Source: an uncultured Alphaproteobacteria bacterium
GTDB taxonomy: Bacteria; Pseudomonadota; Alphaproteobacteria; HIMB59; GCA-002718135
Assembly: GCA_902584805.1 (NCBI GenBank)
Contig: CACIBE010000001.1
Coordinates: 1-64,000, forward strand
Length of the DNA stretch: 64,000 nt
Direction: 5' to 3'
The notes under the pieces are model-generated. The model saw only the letters and a program-made list of their open reading frames with translations, was not told the origin of the DNA and did not search any database. The translations under genes were made by a program, and so were the position numbers. Each line of letters begins with the position of its first letter. Position 1 is the first letter of the stretch. Below, in pieces: positions 10,811-17,530 of this stretch.

Positions 10811-11863
10811 ATGAAAAAAATTAAAGGACCTGCTATATTTTTAGCACAGTTTATAGGAGACAAAGAACCATTTAATTCACTACCCAGTATCTGTAAATGG
10901 GTATCTGATCTTGGATATAAAGGAATACAATTACCAGCAGAAAATTTAGCAGTTTTTGATTTAGACAAAGCAGCTTCGAGTAAAGATTATTGTGATGAAA
11001 TTAAAGGAATAGCAAAAAATTTTAATCTTGAAATAACTGATATTGCATCTCATCTAACAGGCCAATTGGTTGCAGTTCATCCTGCTTATGACACACTCTT
11101 TGATGGTTTTGCTGCTGATGAAGTAAAGGGTAATCCAAAAGCTAGACAAGAATGGGCAGTAAAAAGGATGATGAATGTCGCTCAAGCTTCAAAAAACTTA
11201 AATTTAAAAACTGCCGCTACATTTTCTGGTGCTTTATGTTGGCCCTTTCTTTATCCATTTCCTCAAAGACCTTTAGGTTTAGAAGATGAAGCTTTTGGAG
11301 AATTAGCAAAAAGATGGCATCCAATTTTAGATAAATTTGATGATTGTGGGGTAGATCTTTGTTACGAAATTCACCCTAGTGAGGATTTACACGACGGTTC
11401 AACTTTCGAAATGTTTTTAGAGAAAGTAAAGAATCATAAGCGTTGTAATATGTTGTATGATCCAAGTCATTATGTTCTCCAATGTTTAAACTATCTTGAT
11501 CACATTGATATCTACCATGAAAGAATAAAAATGTTTCATGTTAAAGATGCAGAATTTAATCCCTCTGGAAGGCAAGGAGTTTACGGAGGTTATCAATCAT
11601 GGATAAATAGAGCAGGTAGATTCAGATCACTTGGTGATGGCCAGGTTGATTTTAAATCAATTTTTTCAAAACTATCTGGTTATAATTTTGATGGATGGGC
11701 AGTTCTAGAATGGGAATGCTGTATTAAAAGCCCTGAACAAGGTGCAGCTGAAGGAGCTCCATTTATTCAAAATCACATTATTGAAGTTACAGATAAAGCA
11801 TTTGATGATTTTGCAAGTTCTGGAACTGACGAGCAAGCTAACAAAAAGATTTTAGGTATATAA
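10811..11863 (+). CDS. Xylose isomerase-like TIM-barrel sugar isomerase/epimerase (MocC/IolE-like)
   Basis: Predicted metal-dependent sugar or inositol-derivative isomerase, epimerase or dehydratase of the AP-endonuclease-2-like TIM-barrel family. Metal-site elements are visible in CYEIHPSEDLHDG (Glu/His), YDPSHYVLQ (Asp/His), KMFHVKDAEF (His/Asp) and VLEWECC (Glu). Length of 350 aa fits. A GGAG ribosome binding site lies just upstream of the ATG. It is followed after nine bases by a Gfo/Idh/MocA dehydrogenase; the two form a common oxidise-then-isomerise pair. In rhizopine catabolism the comparable genes are mocC and mocA. The exact substrate is not determinable here. Confidence 0.82.
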   Translation: MKKIKGPAIFLAQFIGDKEPFNSLPSICKWVSDLGYKGIQLPAENLAVFDLDKAASSKDYCDEIKGIAKNFNLEITDIASHLTGQLVAVHPAYDTLFDGFAADEVKGNPKARQEWAVKRMMNVAQASKNLNLKTAATFSGALCWPFLYPFPQRPLGLEDEAFGELAKRWHPILDKFDDCGVDLCYEIHPSEDLHDGSTFEMFLEKVKNHKRCNMLYDPSHYVLQCLNYLDHIDIYHERIKMFHVKDAEFNPSGRQGVYGGYQSWINRAGRFRSLGDGQVDFKSIFSKLSGYNFDGWAVLEWECCIKSPEQGAAEGAPFIQNHIIEVTDKAFDDFASSGTDEQANKKILGI

Positions 11864-11872
11864 GGAGTTATT

Positions 11873-13024
11873 ATGGGAAGAAGATTAAAACTTGGAATGA
11901 TAGGTGGTGGCCAAGGAGCTTTTATAGGAGCTGTTCATCGTCTATGTGCTAGAATGGATGATAAATATGAATTTGTTGCTGGTTGCTTATCTTCAACACC
12001 AGAAAAAGCTTCAAAGTCTGCTGAAGAAATTGGACTTGATCCCTCAAGAAGTTACCCTGATTTTAAAACTATGGCTGAGGAAGAATCTAAAAGAGATGAT
12101 GGAATAGATGTGGTATCTATCGTTACACCAAATCATATGCATGCAGCACCAGCGATAGAATTTCTAAATAAAAATATTCATGTCATTTGTGACAAACCTA
12201 TGACCTCTACAATGGAAGATGCTCATAAATTAGTTGATGTAGTTTCTAAATCTGATGCTCATTTTTTCTTAACTCATAATTATTCTGGATATCCAATTGT
12301 TAGAGGTATGAGATCACTTATTGAAAATGGAGCACTTGGAAAAATAAGAATTGTTAAAGGATCTTATTTGCAAGGATGGCTCGGATCAAAAGAAGAAGAT
12401 TCTGGTTTAAATAAACAAGCAGAATGGAGAACAGATCCCTCAAGAAGTGGAGCTGCAGGAGGTGTAGGTGATATTGGGAGTCACACTATGCATTTATTGG
12501 AATTTATAACTCAATTAAAATTACAATCAGTTAGTGCAGATCTTACAACTTTTGTTGAAGGAAGAAAATTAGATGACGATGCGTCGATAATGATAAGATT
12601 AAATAACGGAGCTAAGGGCTCATTATCTATCTCTCAAGTCGCGACAGGAGAAGAAAATAATTTTACTGTAGCTATTTATGGAGACAAGGGAGCATTAAAA
12701 TGGAGTCAAGAAAATCCAAATTATGCAACATTTAGTCAAGTAGGAGAATCTAGCCAAATAATAACAAGAGGTGGTTCTATCAAAGTTGAAGGAACTGAAG
12801 CTAACGTGCGAATCCCAGCTGGTCATCCAGAAGGGTATCTCGAAGCATTTGCACAGATTTATTCAGATGCTGCCGATGTTATACAAAATAAAGAAAATAA
12901 AGAAGATTTATTAAAGTTGCTTCCAAATATTGATGATGGTTTGCATATTATGAAATTCATTAATGCAAGTGTAAACTCTAGTAACAATAACTCTGCTTGG
13001 ACTGATTTATCAACAATAAAATAA
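11873..13024 (+). CDS. Gfo/Idh/MocA family NAD(P)-dependent oxidoreductase
   Basis: Predicted sugar or cyclitol dehydrogenase. The Rossmann start KLGMIGGGQGAFIGAVHR (residues 5-22) and the catalytic-region motif VICDKPMTSTMEDA (Lys of the EKP/DKP motif) identify the family. GGVGDIGSHTMHLLEF carries the conserved Asp/His of the active site. Length of 383 aa is typical. It starts nine bases after the TIM-barrel gene with an AGGAG ribosome binding site (taaggagttattatg). Downstream is the leader of the first ammonium transporter, so it probably ends its operon. Confidence 0.88.
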   Translation: MGRRLKLGMIGGGQGAFIGAVHRLCARMDDKYEFVAGCLSSTPEKASKSAEEIGLDPSRSYPDFKTMAEEESKRDDGIDVVSIVTPNHMHAAPAIEFLNKNIHVICDKPMTSTMEDAHKLVDVVSKSDAHFFLTHNYSGYPIVRGMRSLIENGALGKIRIVKGSYLQGWLGSKEEDSGLNKQAEWRTDPSRSGAAGGVGDIGSHTMHLLEFITQLKLQSVSADLTTFVEGRKLDDDASIMIRLNNGAKGSLSISQVATGEENNFTVAIYGDKGALKWSQENPNYATFSQVGESSQIITRGGSIKVEGTEANVRIPAGHPEGYLEAFAQIYSDAADVIQNKENKEDLLKLLPNIDDGLHIMKFINASVNSSNNNSAWTDLSTIK

Positions 13025-13066
13025 CTAATATTTCTCATAAAACATGGAAATATTACTATATGCATT

Positions 13067-13095
13067 TTTTGCATATTAATGTTAACGATTATAAT
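13067..13095 (+). promoter_or_regulatory. Candidate promoter of the first ammonium transporter
   Basis: A perfect TATAAT lies at 13090-13095, about 38 bases before the first aptamer. A weak -35-like TTGCAT (13069-13074) sits 15 bases upstream. In such an AT-rich genome a TATAAT match is weak evidence, so this is a guess supported mainly by its position ahead of a leader RNA. Confidence 0.35.
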
Positions 13096-13132
13096 CTTAC
13101 TAAAAATTAGTATTAAACTAAATCAGTAATTA

Positions 13133-13182
13133 CGTTCATCACCTTACAGGGTGACGGAAGTAGACGAAAGTCGAAGGAACGC
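13133..13182 (+). ncRNA. Glutamine riboswitch (glnA RNA), aptamer 1 of the first tandem
   Basis: This matches the glnA/glutamine aptamer consensus as I know it. An outer stem CGTTC (13133-13137) pairs with GAACG (13177-13181). Inside it are a hairpin CACC..GGTG, the conserved GACGGAAGTAG, a second small hairpin GAC-GAAA-GTC, and the conserved CGAAGGAACGC. The conserved A/G-rich junction residues are intact. It is followed 18 bases later by a second aptamer. Confidence 0.88.
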
Positions 13183-13199
13183 ATGCAAAGTTATAAAAT

Positions 13200-13250
13200 C
13201 GTTCAATTTGCCTATGGCAAATCGGAAGTAGGTTTAAACCGAAGGAACGC
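13200..13250 (+). ncRNA. Glutamine riboswitch (glnA RNA), aptamer 2 of the first tandem
   Basis: Second copy of the same architecture. The outer stem CGTTC (13200-13204) pairs with GAACG (13245-13249). A hairpin ATTTGCC-TAT-GGCAAAT (13206-13222) follows, then CGGAAGTAGG, a hairpin GGTTTAAACC, and CGAAGGAACGC. The stems differ in sequence from aptamer 1 but the junction residues are the same, as expected for a real RNA under structural selection. Two aptamers in series usually sharpen the ligand response. Confidence 0.88.
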
Positions 13251-13338
13251 GGATCTTATTATTTAATTTCCATAGCTAAGCATGAAAAGTAACGCATGAC
13301 TCAATGTGAGCCATGTACTGTGAAATTTATAATGGAGG
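13251..13338 (+). promoter_or_regulatory. Predicted expression platform between tandem glutamine aptamers and amt start
   Basis: The segment GGATCTTATT...AATTTCCATAGCTA is nearly identical to that in the second amt leader. TTTCCAT (13267-13273) can pair with ATGGAGG (13332-13338), which contains the ribosome binding site. Between them is a hairpin with arms at 13295-13303 and 13307-13315, with one A/C mismatch and a three-base loop. There is no U-run, so translational rather than transcriptional control is the more likely mode. The 13025-13342 stretch holds only this leader, plus weak inverted repeats directly after the dehydrogenase gene. Confidence 0.55.
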
Positions 13339-13342
13339 ATTA

Positions 13343-14629
13343 ATGTTAAAAAAATCTATATATTTCATTAGCATTCTTGCTGTCTTTATGCTCTTCAGTT
13401 CATATGCAAGAGCCGAAGTAGACGGTGAAGTGCAATACATTTTAAATACATTCCTATTTCTTGTATCTGGGTTCTTAGTCATGTGGATGGCAGCAGGATT
13501 TGCAATGCTTGAATCAGGACTTGTTACGTCCAAAAGTGTAGCAACAATTGCTGCAAAAAATATAGGCTTATATTCCATAGCTGGTCTAATGTTCTGGTTA
13601 GTTGGATATAATATGGCATATGGCATTCCTGCAGGCGGTTTTATCGGATCTCCACTTCCTTGGAGTGATGGTAGCGCTCTTGATACAGGTTATTCAGATG
13701 GTTCTGACTGGTTCTTTCAGATGGTATTTTGTGCAACAACTTGCTCAATTGTATCTGGAACACTTGCTGAAAGAATCAAAATTTGGCCATTCTTTATTTT
13801 TTGTGCCTTATTAACTGGTTTCATCTATCCAATCGAAATGGGTTGGCAGTGGGGTGGAGGATACTTAGCAGAAGCAGGTTTCTCAGATTTTGCTGGATCA
13901 ACTCTAGTTCACAGTGCAGGAGCAGCAGCAGCACTAGCTGGTGCGATTTTACTAGGTCCAAGATTAGGACGTTTCACTGATAGTGGTGAAGCAGCTCCAA
14001 TGGAGCCTTTTGCAAATTCTTCAATACCTCTTGCAACTCTTGGTGTATTTATTCTATGGCTCGGATGGTTCGGATTTAACGGTGGATCACAATTAGCAAT
14101 GGGTACATTCGATGACGTTACAGCAGTAGCGACTATATACATTAATACTAACTTGGCAGCTGGTGCAGGTGTAATGGCTTGTGCAGTTATTTCTAGGTTA
14201 GTAACTGGTAAAACAGATGTTGTAATGATGCTTAATGGTGCATTAGGTGGTTTAGTAGCAATTACTGCAGAACCATTAGCGCCTTCGCCATTCCTAGCAG
14301 TAATCATTGGTGCAATTGGTGGATTAATTGTCTTCTATGGAACAAGACTTTTAATTTCATTTAAAATAGATGATGTTGTTGGAGCAATTCCTGTACATGG
14401 TTTTGCTGGAATCTTTGGAACATTAGTTGTTCCAATTTCTAATAGTGCAGCAACTTTTGGCGCACAACTTTACGGTATAGTGGCAATTAACGTTTTCGTT
14501 TTTGTTGTATCATTTATCATTTGGTACATCATGAAAATGCTCTTTGGTATTAGAATTAGTGAAGAAGCTGAAAAACTTGGTACTGATAAATCTGAAGTAG
14601 GTGTTATGGCTTACAGCATCAGAGACTAA
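13343..14629 (+). CDS. amt: Ammonium transporter, Amt family (first copy)
   Basis: Integral membrane ammonium channel/transporter with a cleavable signal peptide (LKKSIYFISILAVFMLFSSY...ARA) and about 11 helices. Family motifs include LVTSKSVATIAAKNIGL, GGYLAEAGFSDFAGSTLVHSAG with the pore-region His, LGWFGFNGGS, and DDVVGAIPVHGFAGIFGTL with the second pore His. The start at 13343 is preferred over the ATG at 13313 because GGAGG (13334-13338) precedes it and the signal peptide then begins properly; the protein is 428 aa. It is controlled by the tandem glutamine aptamers upstream. No glnK gene is adjacent, which is unusual for amt. Confidence 0.95.
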   Translation: MLKKSIYFISILAVFMLFSSYARAEVDGEVQYILNTFLFLVSGFLVMWMAAGFAMLESGLVTSKSVATIAAKNIGLYSIAGLMFWLVGYNMAYGIPAGGFIGSPLPWSDGSALDTGYSDGSDWFFQMVFCATTCSIVSGTLAERIKIWPFFIFCALLTGFIYPIEMGWQWGGGYLAEAGFSDFAGSTLVHSAGAAAALAGAILLGPRLGRFTDSGEAAPMEPFANSSIPLATLGVFILWLGWFGFNGGSQLAMGTFDDVTAVATIYINTNLAAGAGVMACAVISRLVTGKTDVVMMLNGALGGLVAITAEPLAPSPFLAVIIGAIGGLIVFYGTRLLISFKIDDVVGAIPVHGFAGIFGTLVVPISNSAATFGAQLYGIVAINVFVFVVSFIIWYIMKMLFGIRISEEAEKLGTDKSEVGVMAYSIRD

Positions 14630-14641
14630 TGAATTTAGTGA

Positions 14642-14710
14642 TTAGCAAATCAACTCCTTATAGTTGGTCACTAAAAAATGGGAGAGCATTTGCTCTCCCA
14701 AATTTGCTAA
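14642..14710 (+). ncRNA. Structured three-way-junction RNA element downstream of the first amt
   Basis: An outer 9-bp stem, TTAGCAAAT (14642-14650) with ATTTGCTAA (14702-14710), encloses two hairpins: CAACT-CCTTAT-AGTTG (14651-14666) and the strong GGGAGAGC-ATTT-GCTCTCCC (14680-14699). All pairings are perfect. It starts 13 bases after the amt stop and ends nine bases before GGGAG (14719-14723), the ribosome binding site of the next gene. It may terminate or process the amt mRNA, or control the downstream gene; CTCCC at 14695-14699 could alternatively pair with that GGGAG. Confidence 0.55.
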
Positions 14711-14729
14711 ACATTAGTGGGAGATTCGA

Positions 14730-15104
14730 ATGACAGAAACAGAAATTATAAAAGAAAAAAAAAGAAATATATATTCAAGCTTCTTTTCAGAAGATTATGT
14801 CTCAAAATTTTTATTCAAATCAATTTTACACCACGTGATCTCTCTAGAAATTTATGAAAATAATAGGCTAAATGGAATTTCATTTGAAACAATATGTGCA
14901 AATATACCTAAATCAATTGGCTCCAGATCATCTATTCAATCAATTTTAAACGAGGCTTTAGAAAAAAATATTTTTGTTAAAGAGCAAAGTAAATCTGACA
15001 AACGAATCAAAAACTACTATTTAAGCAACAATTTTCTTGATACGATTAATGGTTGGTTAAAAAAAGAAGGAACATTTTTTAATAAAATGAGTTTAGAAAA
15101 CTAA
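14730..15104 (+). CDS. Small predicted winged-helix (MarR-like) DNA-binding protein
   Basis: A 124-residue protein lying between the two amt genes. It has no signal peptide. Helix-rich segments FLFKSILHHVISLEIYENN, ISFETICANIPKSIGSRSSIQSILNEALEKNIF and a beta-wing-like KSDKRIKNYYLSNN resemble a winged-helix regulator, with 'SRSSIQSILNEALE' as candidate recognition helix. GGGAG (14719-14723) precedes the ATG. Its place in an ammonium locus suggests nitrogen-related regulation, but this is inference from shape and context; I do not recognise a specific family. Confidence 0.6.
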   Translation: MTETEIIKEKKRNIYSSFFSEDYVSKFLFKSILHHVISLEIYENNRLNGISFETICANIPKSIGSRSSIQSILNEALEKNIFVKEQSKSDKRIKNYYLSNNFLDTINGWLKKEGTFFNKMSLEN

Positions 15105-15137
15105 TTATATTTTAGTAATTAAATTAAATACTATTTC

Positions 15138-15165
15138 TTGATACTTTCCGCATAATAGTTATAAG
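15138..15165 (+). promoter_or_regulatory. Candidate promoter of the second ammonium transporter
   Basis: TTGATA (15138-15143) and TATAAG (15160-15165) are spaced by 16 bases, close to a sigma70 arrangement. Transcription would then start near 15172, immediately before the first aptamer at 15174. The spacing and position support it, but no experimental or comparative evidence is available here. Confidence 0.45.
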
Positions 15166-15173
15166 TCATATCA

Positions 15174-15223
15174 CGTTCATCACCCTATAGGGTGACGGAA
15201 GTAGACGAAAGTCGAAGGAACGC
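15174..15223 (+). ncRNA. Glutamine riboswitch (glnA RNA), aptamer 1 of the second tandem
   Basis: Same architecture as the copy at 13133. The outer stem CGTTC (15174-15178) pairs with GAACG (15218-15222), around a CACCC-TATA-GGGTG hairpin, GACGGAAGTAG, GAC-GAAA-GTC and CGAAGGAACGC. The first hairpin is CACCC/GGGTG here against CACC/GGTG in the other leader, so base pairing is preserved while the sequence differs. Confidence 0.88.
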
Positions 15224-15240
15224 ATGCAAAGTTATTAAAT

Positions 15241-15290
15241 CGTTCAATTTGCAGTTTGCAAATCGGAAGTAGGTATACCCGAAGGAACGC
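15241..15290 (+). ncRNA. Glutamine riboswitch (glnA RNA), aptamer 2 of the second tandem
   Basis: The outer stem CGTTC (15241-15245) pairs with GAACG (15285-15289). Hairpin ATTTGCA-GT-TTGCAAAT, the conserved CGGAAGTAGG, hairpin GGTATACC and CGAAGGAACGC follow. Compared with the other second aptamer (GGTTTAAACC), the inner hairpin GGTATACC shows compensating changes, strong evidence for a real RNA structure. Confidence 0.88.
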
Positions 15291-15375
15291 GGATCTTATT
15301 AATTAATTTCCATAGCTACGCATGAAGTAATGCATAACTAAAGGTTAGTTATGTGTTTATAATTTTATATGGAGT
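15291..15375 (+). promoter_or_regulatory. Predicted expression platform ahead of the second amt
   Basis: GGATCTTATTAATTAATTTCCATAGCTA is shared with the first leader in near-identical form. TTTCCAT (15307-15313) can pair with ATGGAG (15369-15374), the ribosome binding site. The hairpin between them has arms CATAACTAA (15333-15341) and TTAGTTATG (15345-15353), a perfect 9-bp stem with a three-base loop. It occupies the same place as the differently sequenced hairpin of the first leader. No terminator U-run is present, so control of translation is inferred. Confidence 0.55.
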
Positions 15376-15381
15376 TAAATA

Positions 15382-16668
15382 ATGTATAAAAAATTTTTTA
15401 GTCTTTTTGCAATTTTCTCTTTTATTTTATTGCTAAGTTCATCTGTGAGAGCAGAGGTTGACGCTGAAGTAGCATATATATTTAATACATTTTCTTTTTT
15501 AGTATGTGGATTTTTAGTCATGTGGATGGCTGCGGGATTTCTATTTTTAGAATCAGGTCTAGTTACAACGAGAAGTGTATCAACTATTGCTGCTAAAAAT
15601 ATTGGAAAGTTCGCAATTGTTTCAATTGTTTTCTATTTAATTGGATATAATCTTGGATATTCTGTCCCTGAAGGAGGTTATGTTGGTACACCATCTATAT
15701 GGACAGATAATTCATCTATGGAAACAGGTTATTCAGATGCCTCAGACTGGTTTTTTCAAGCTTTATTTGTGTGTGCAACTGTTTCAATTGTATCTGGTGC
15801 TGTAGCAGAGCGAATAAAAATTTGGCCTTTCTTCACTTTTGCTGCAGTTCTTGGAGGAGTTATTTATCCAATTCAAATGGGTTGGGAATGGGGTGGAGGA
15901 TGGTTAGACGCCCTAGGTTTTGCAGATTTTGCTGGCTCGACATTAGTCCACGCTTGTGGTGGTTCTGCAGCTTTAGCAGGAGTAATTCTTTTAGGCCCAA
16001 GACTGGGAAGATTCAGTGCGAGTGGAGAACCCGCTAATATGGCTCCATTTGCTCCATCATCAATTCCTTTAGTTACATTAGGAACATTTATTTTATGGAT
16101 GGGTTGGTATGGTTTTAATGGCGGATCTCAACTTGCATTAGGTTCTTATGAAGATGCAACAGCAATGTCAAAAATTTTCATGAACACTCAACTTGCAGCT
16201 TGTGGAGGATGTATGGCTGGCGCAGCAATAACAAGGTTGATTGGAGGAAAAACTGATATTGTCATGATGCTTAATGGAGCACTTGCAGGTTTAGTTTCAA
16301 TAACAGCTGAGCCATTAATGCCTAGTCCATTACTTGCAATTGGAATTGGAGCAGTTGGTGGAGTAATAATGTATTATGGAACTAACTTTTTAAATTCATT
16401 AAAACTAGATGATGTTGTTGGTGCAATTCCCGTACATATGTTTGCTGGTATTTGGGGAACATTAGTTGTCCCTCTAACTAATCCTGATGCATCATACTCA
16501 ATTCAATTACTGGGTGTCGCATCAGTATGTATCTTTGTTTTTGTTTTCTCATATATTGTAATATATTTAATTAAAAATATTATGGGATTAAGAATTAGTG
16601 AAGAAGCTGAAAAACTTGGTACTGATAAAGCCGAGGTTGGAGTGGTAGCTTATTCAATTAGAGATTAA
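15382..16668 (+). CDS. amt: Ammonium transporter, Amt family (second copy)
   Basis: Paralogue of the transporter at 13343, of identical length (428 aa). It has a signal peptide (KFFSLFAIFSFILLLSSSVRA), the motifs LVTTRSVSTIAAKNIGK, FADFAGSTLVHACGGSAAL, MGWYGFNGGS and DDVVGAIPVHMFAGIWGTL, and the same C-terminus (RISEEAEKLGTDKAEVG). Pore-region histidines are retained. A GGAG ribosome binding site precedes the ATG. Duplicated genes with duplicated riboswitch leaders imply a segmental duplication; two transporters may differ in affinity. Confidence 0.95.
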   Translation: MYKKFFSLFAIFSFILLLSSSVRAEVDAEVAYIFNTFSFLVCGFLVMWMAAGFLFLESGLVTTRSVSTIAAKNIGKFAIVSIVFYLIGYNLGYSVPEGGYVGTPSIWTDNSSMETGYSDASDWFFQALFVCATVSIVSGAVAERIKIWPFFTFAAVLGGVIYPIQMGWEWGGGWLDALGFADFAGSTLVHACGGSAALAGVILLGPRLGRFSASGEPANMAPFAPSSIPLVTLGTFILWMGWYGFNGGSQLALGSYEDATAMSKIFMNTQLAACGGCMAGAAITRLIGGKTDIVMMLNGALAGLVSITAEPLMPSPLLAIGIGAVGGVIMYYGTNFLNSLKLDDVVGAIPVHMFAGIWGTLVVPLTNPDASYSIQLLGVASVCIFVFVFSYIVIYLIKNIMGLRISEEAEKLGTDKAEVGVVAYSIRD

Positions 16669-16684
16669 TACTTATACAAAAAAT

Positions 16685-16710
16685 TAAGAGAGGTAATCTT
16701 ACCTCTCTTA
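16685..16710 (+). terminator. Hairpin after the second amt
   Basis: TAAGAGAGGTAA (16685-16696) and TTACCTCTCTTA (16699-16710) are perfect inverted repeats, giving at least a 10-bp stem. It follows the amt stop by 16 bases and precedes an AGGAG ribosome binding site for the next small gene. There is no clear U-run, so it may stabilise or process the 3' end rather than fully terminate. Confidence 0.55.
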
Positions 16711-16729
16711 AACATAAAGGAGATAAAAA

Positions 16730-16921
16730 ATGAAGACAGTATTCATGATTAGTGGAAAGAAACATATTTTGAAATATGAAAGAAAAATGCCCGAAAAAGA
16801 AGTAATTAAAATGAAATCATTTGTGACTAATAAAGGTATGAAACTTACAAAAACTGCAAAGTTTAAAATAAAAAAAGTTTTAGAAAAAGATAAGGAAAGA
16901 GTTTTTGATATTATTCTATAG
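16730..16921 (+). CDS. Small basic protein of unknown function
   Basis: A 63-residue, Lys-rich protein (MKTVFMISGKKHILKYERK at the start, ...KDKERVFDIIL at the end) with no signal peptide or membrane segment. A good AGGAG ribosome binding site (within aaaggagataaaaaatg) supports that it is translated. It sits behind the second amt and its hairpin, in the position that the winged-helix gene holds behind the first amt. Its stop abuts the convergent yqgE gene. I do not recognise it; a nucleic-acid-binding or regulatory role is only a guess. Confidence 0.55.
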   Translation: MKTVFMISGKKHILKYERKMPEKEVIKMKSFVTNKGMKLTKTAKFKIKKVLEKDKERVFDIIL

Positions 16922-17473
16922 TTAACAGCTACCTGAAAATATTGAAAGTTTACTTGCATCTATTCCTAGTAAGTTAAATGCATCGTTCCATTTATTATTA
17001 ACTTTTTCATCGAAAATAAAATCACTATTTGCTTTTAGTGTCATCCAACTATTTGAAGCTAATTCCTTTTCAATTTGTCCTGGACCCCAACCTGCATATC
17101 CTAGAGCTAGAATACTATTTTTTGGACCATTACCTTTAGAAAGGTCTTCAAAAAATTCTGAAGTACTAGTCAACGCAACACCTTTATCTATTGTTAGGGT
17201 TTCTTTTTGAATTACTTCATCAGAATGCAAAACAAAACCTCTACCACTTTCAACGGGGCCACCGTAGCGAATGTAAAGTTTTTTATCTTCTAATGGCTTG
17301 TCTATACCTAGTTGTTCAAGCAAATCGGGGTAAAGGTCATAATCAATTTTTTTGTTGATTATTATACCCATAGCCCCATCTTTTGAGTGAGCACACATAT
17401 AAATTACCGTTTTTTCAAATCTATCATCTTCTAATGAAGGCATTGAAATTAAGAACTGACCAGTTAAATTCAT
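16922..17473 (-). CDS. yqgE: YqgE/AlgH (UPF0301) family protein
   Basis: Conserved cytoplasmic protein of unknown biochemical role. Family hallmarks are the N-terminal LTGQFLISMPSLEDDRFEKTV, YMCAHSKDGAMGIIINK, YGGPVESGRGFVLHS and the C-terminal LALGYAGWGPGQIEKELASNSW. Length of 183 aa is typical. It is convergent with the small basic gene and its start lies about 57 bases from the divergent DsbD-like gene. Confidence 0.93.
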   Translation of the reverse strand: MNLTGQFLISMPSLEDDRFEKTVIYMCAHSKDGAMGIIINKKIDYDLYPDLLEQLGIDKPLEDKKLYIRYGGPVESGRGFVLHSDEVIQKETLTIDKGVALTSTSEFFEDLSKGNGPKNSILALGYAGWGPGQIEKELASNSWMTLKANSDFIFDEKVNNKWNDAFNLLGIDASKLSIFSGSC

Positions 17474-17530
17474 ATAGTATATATATTCACGTTAATTTAT
17501 ATTTTTCAATATTGTATTGATTTATTTTAT

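Noticed and set aside
13058..13076. Hairpin ATATGCA-TTTTT-TGCATAT after the Gfo/Idh gene as a terminator
   Set aside because: The stem is AT-rich and there is no trailing U-run; such repeats are frequent by chance in this base composition.
13282..13299. Mini reading frame ATG...TGA (five codons) in the first amt leader, possibly a leader peptide
   Set aside because: The matching place in the second leader encodes only two codons (15322-15330). The peptide is not conserved, whereas the RNA pairing is.
13602..13980. Overlapping plus-strand frames inside the first amt
   Set aside because: They lie wholly within amt in other frames, have no ribosome binding site and encode Trp/Ser/Arg-rich sequence typical of shadow frames.
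16708..16959. Minus-strand frame of 83 codons opposite the small basic gene
   Set aside because: The opposite-strand gene has a clear AGGAG site and the minus frame runs into yqgE; it looks like a shadow.
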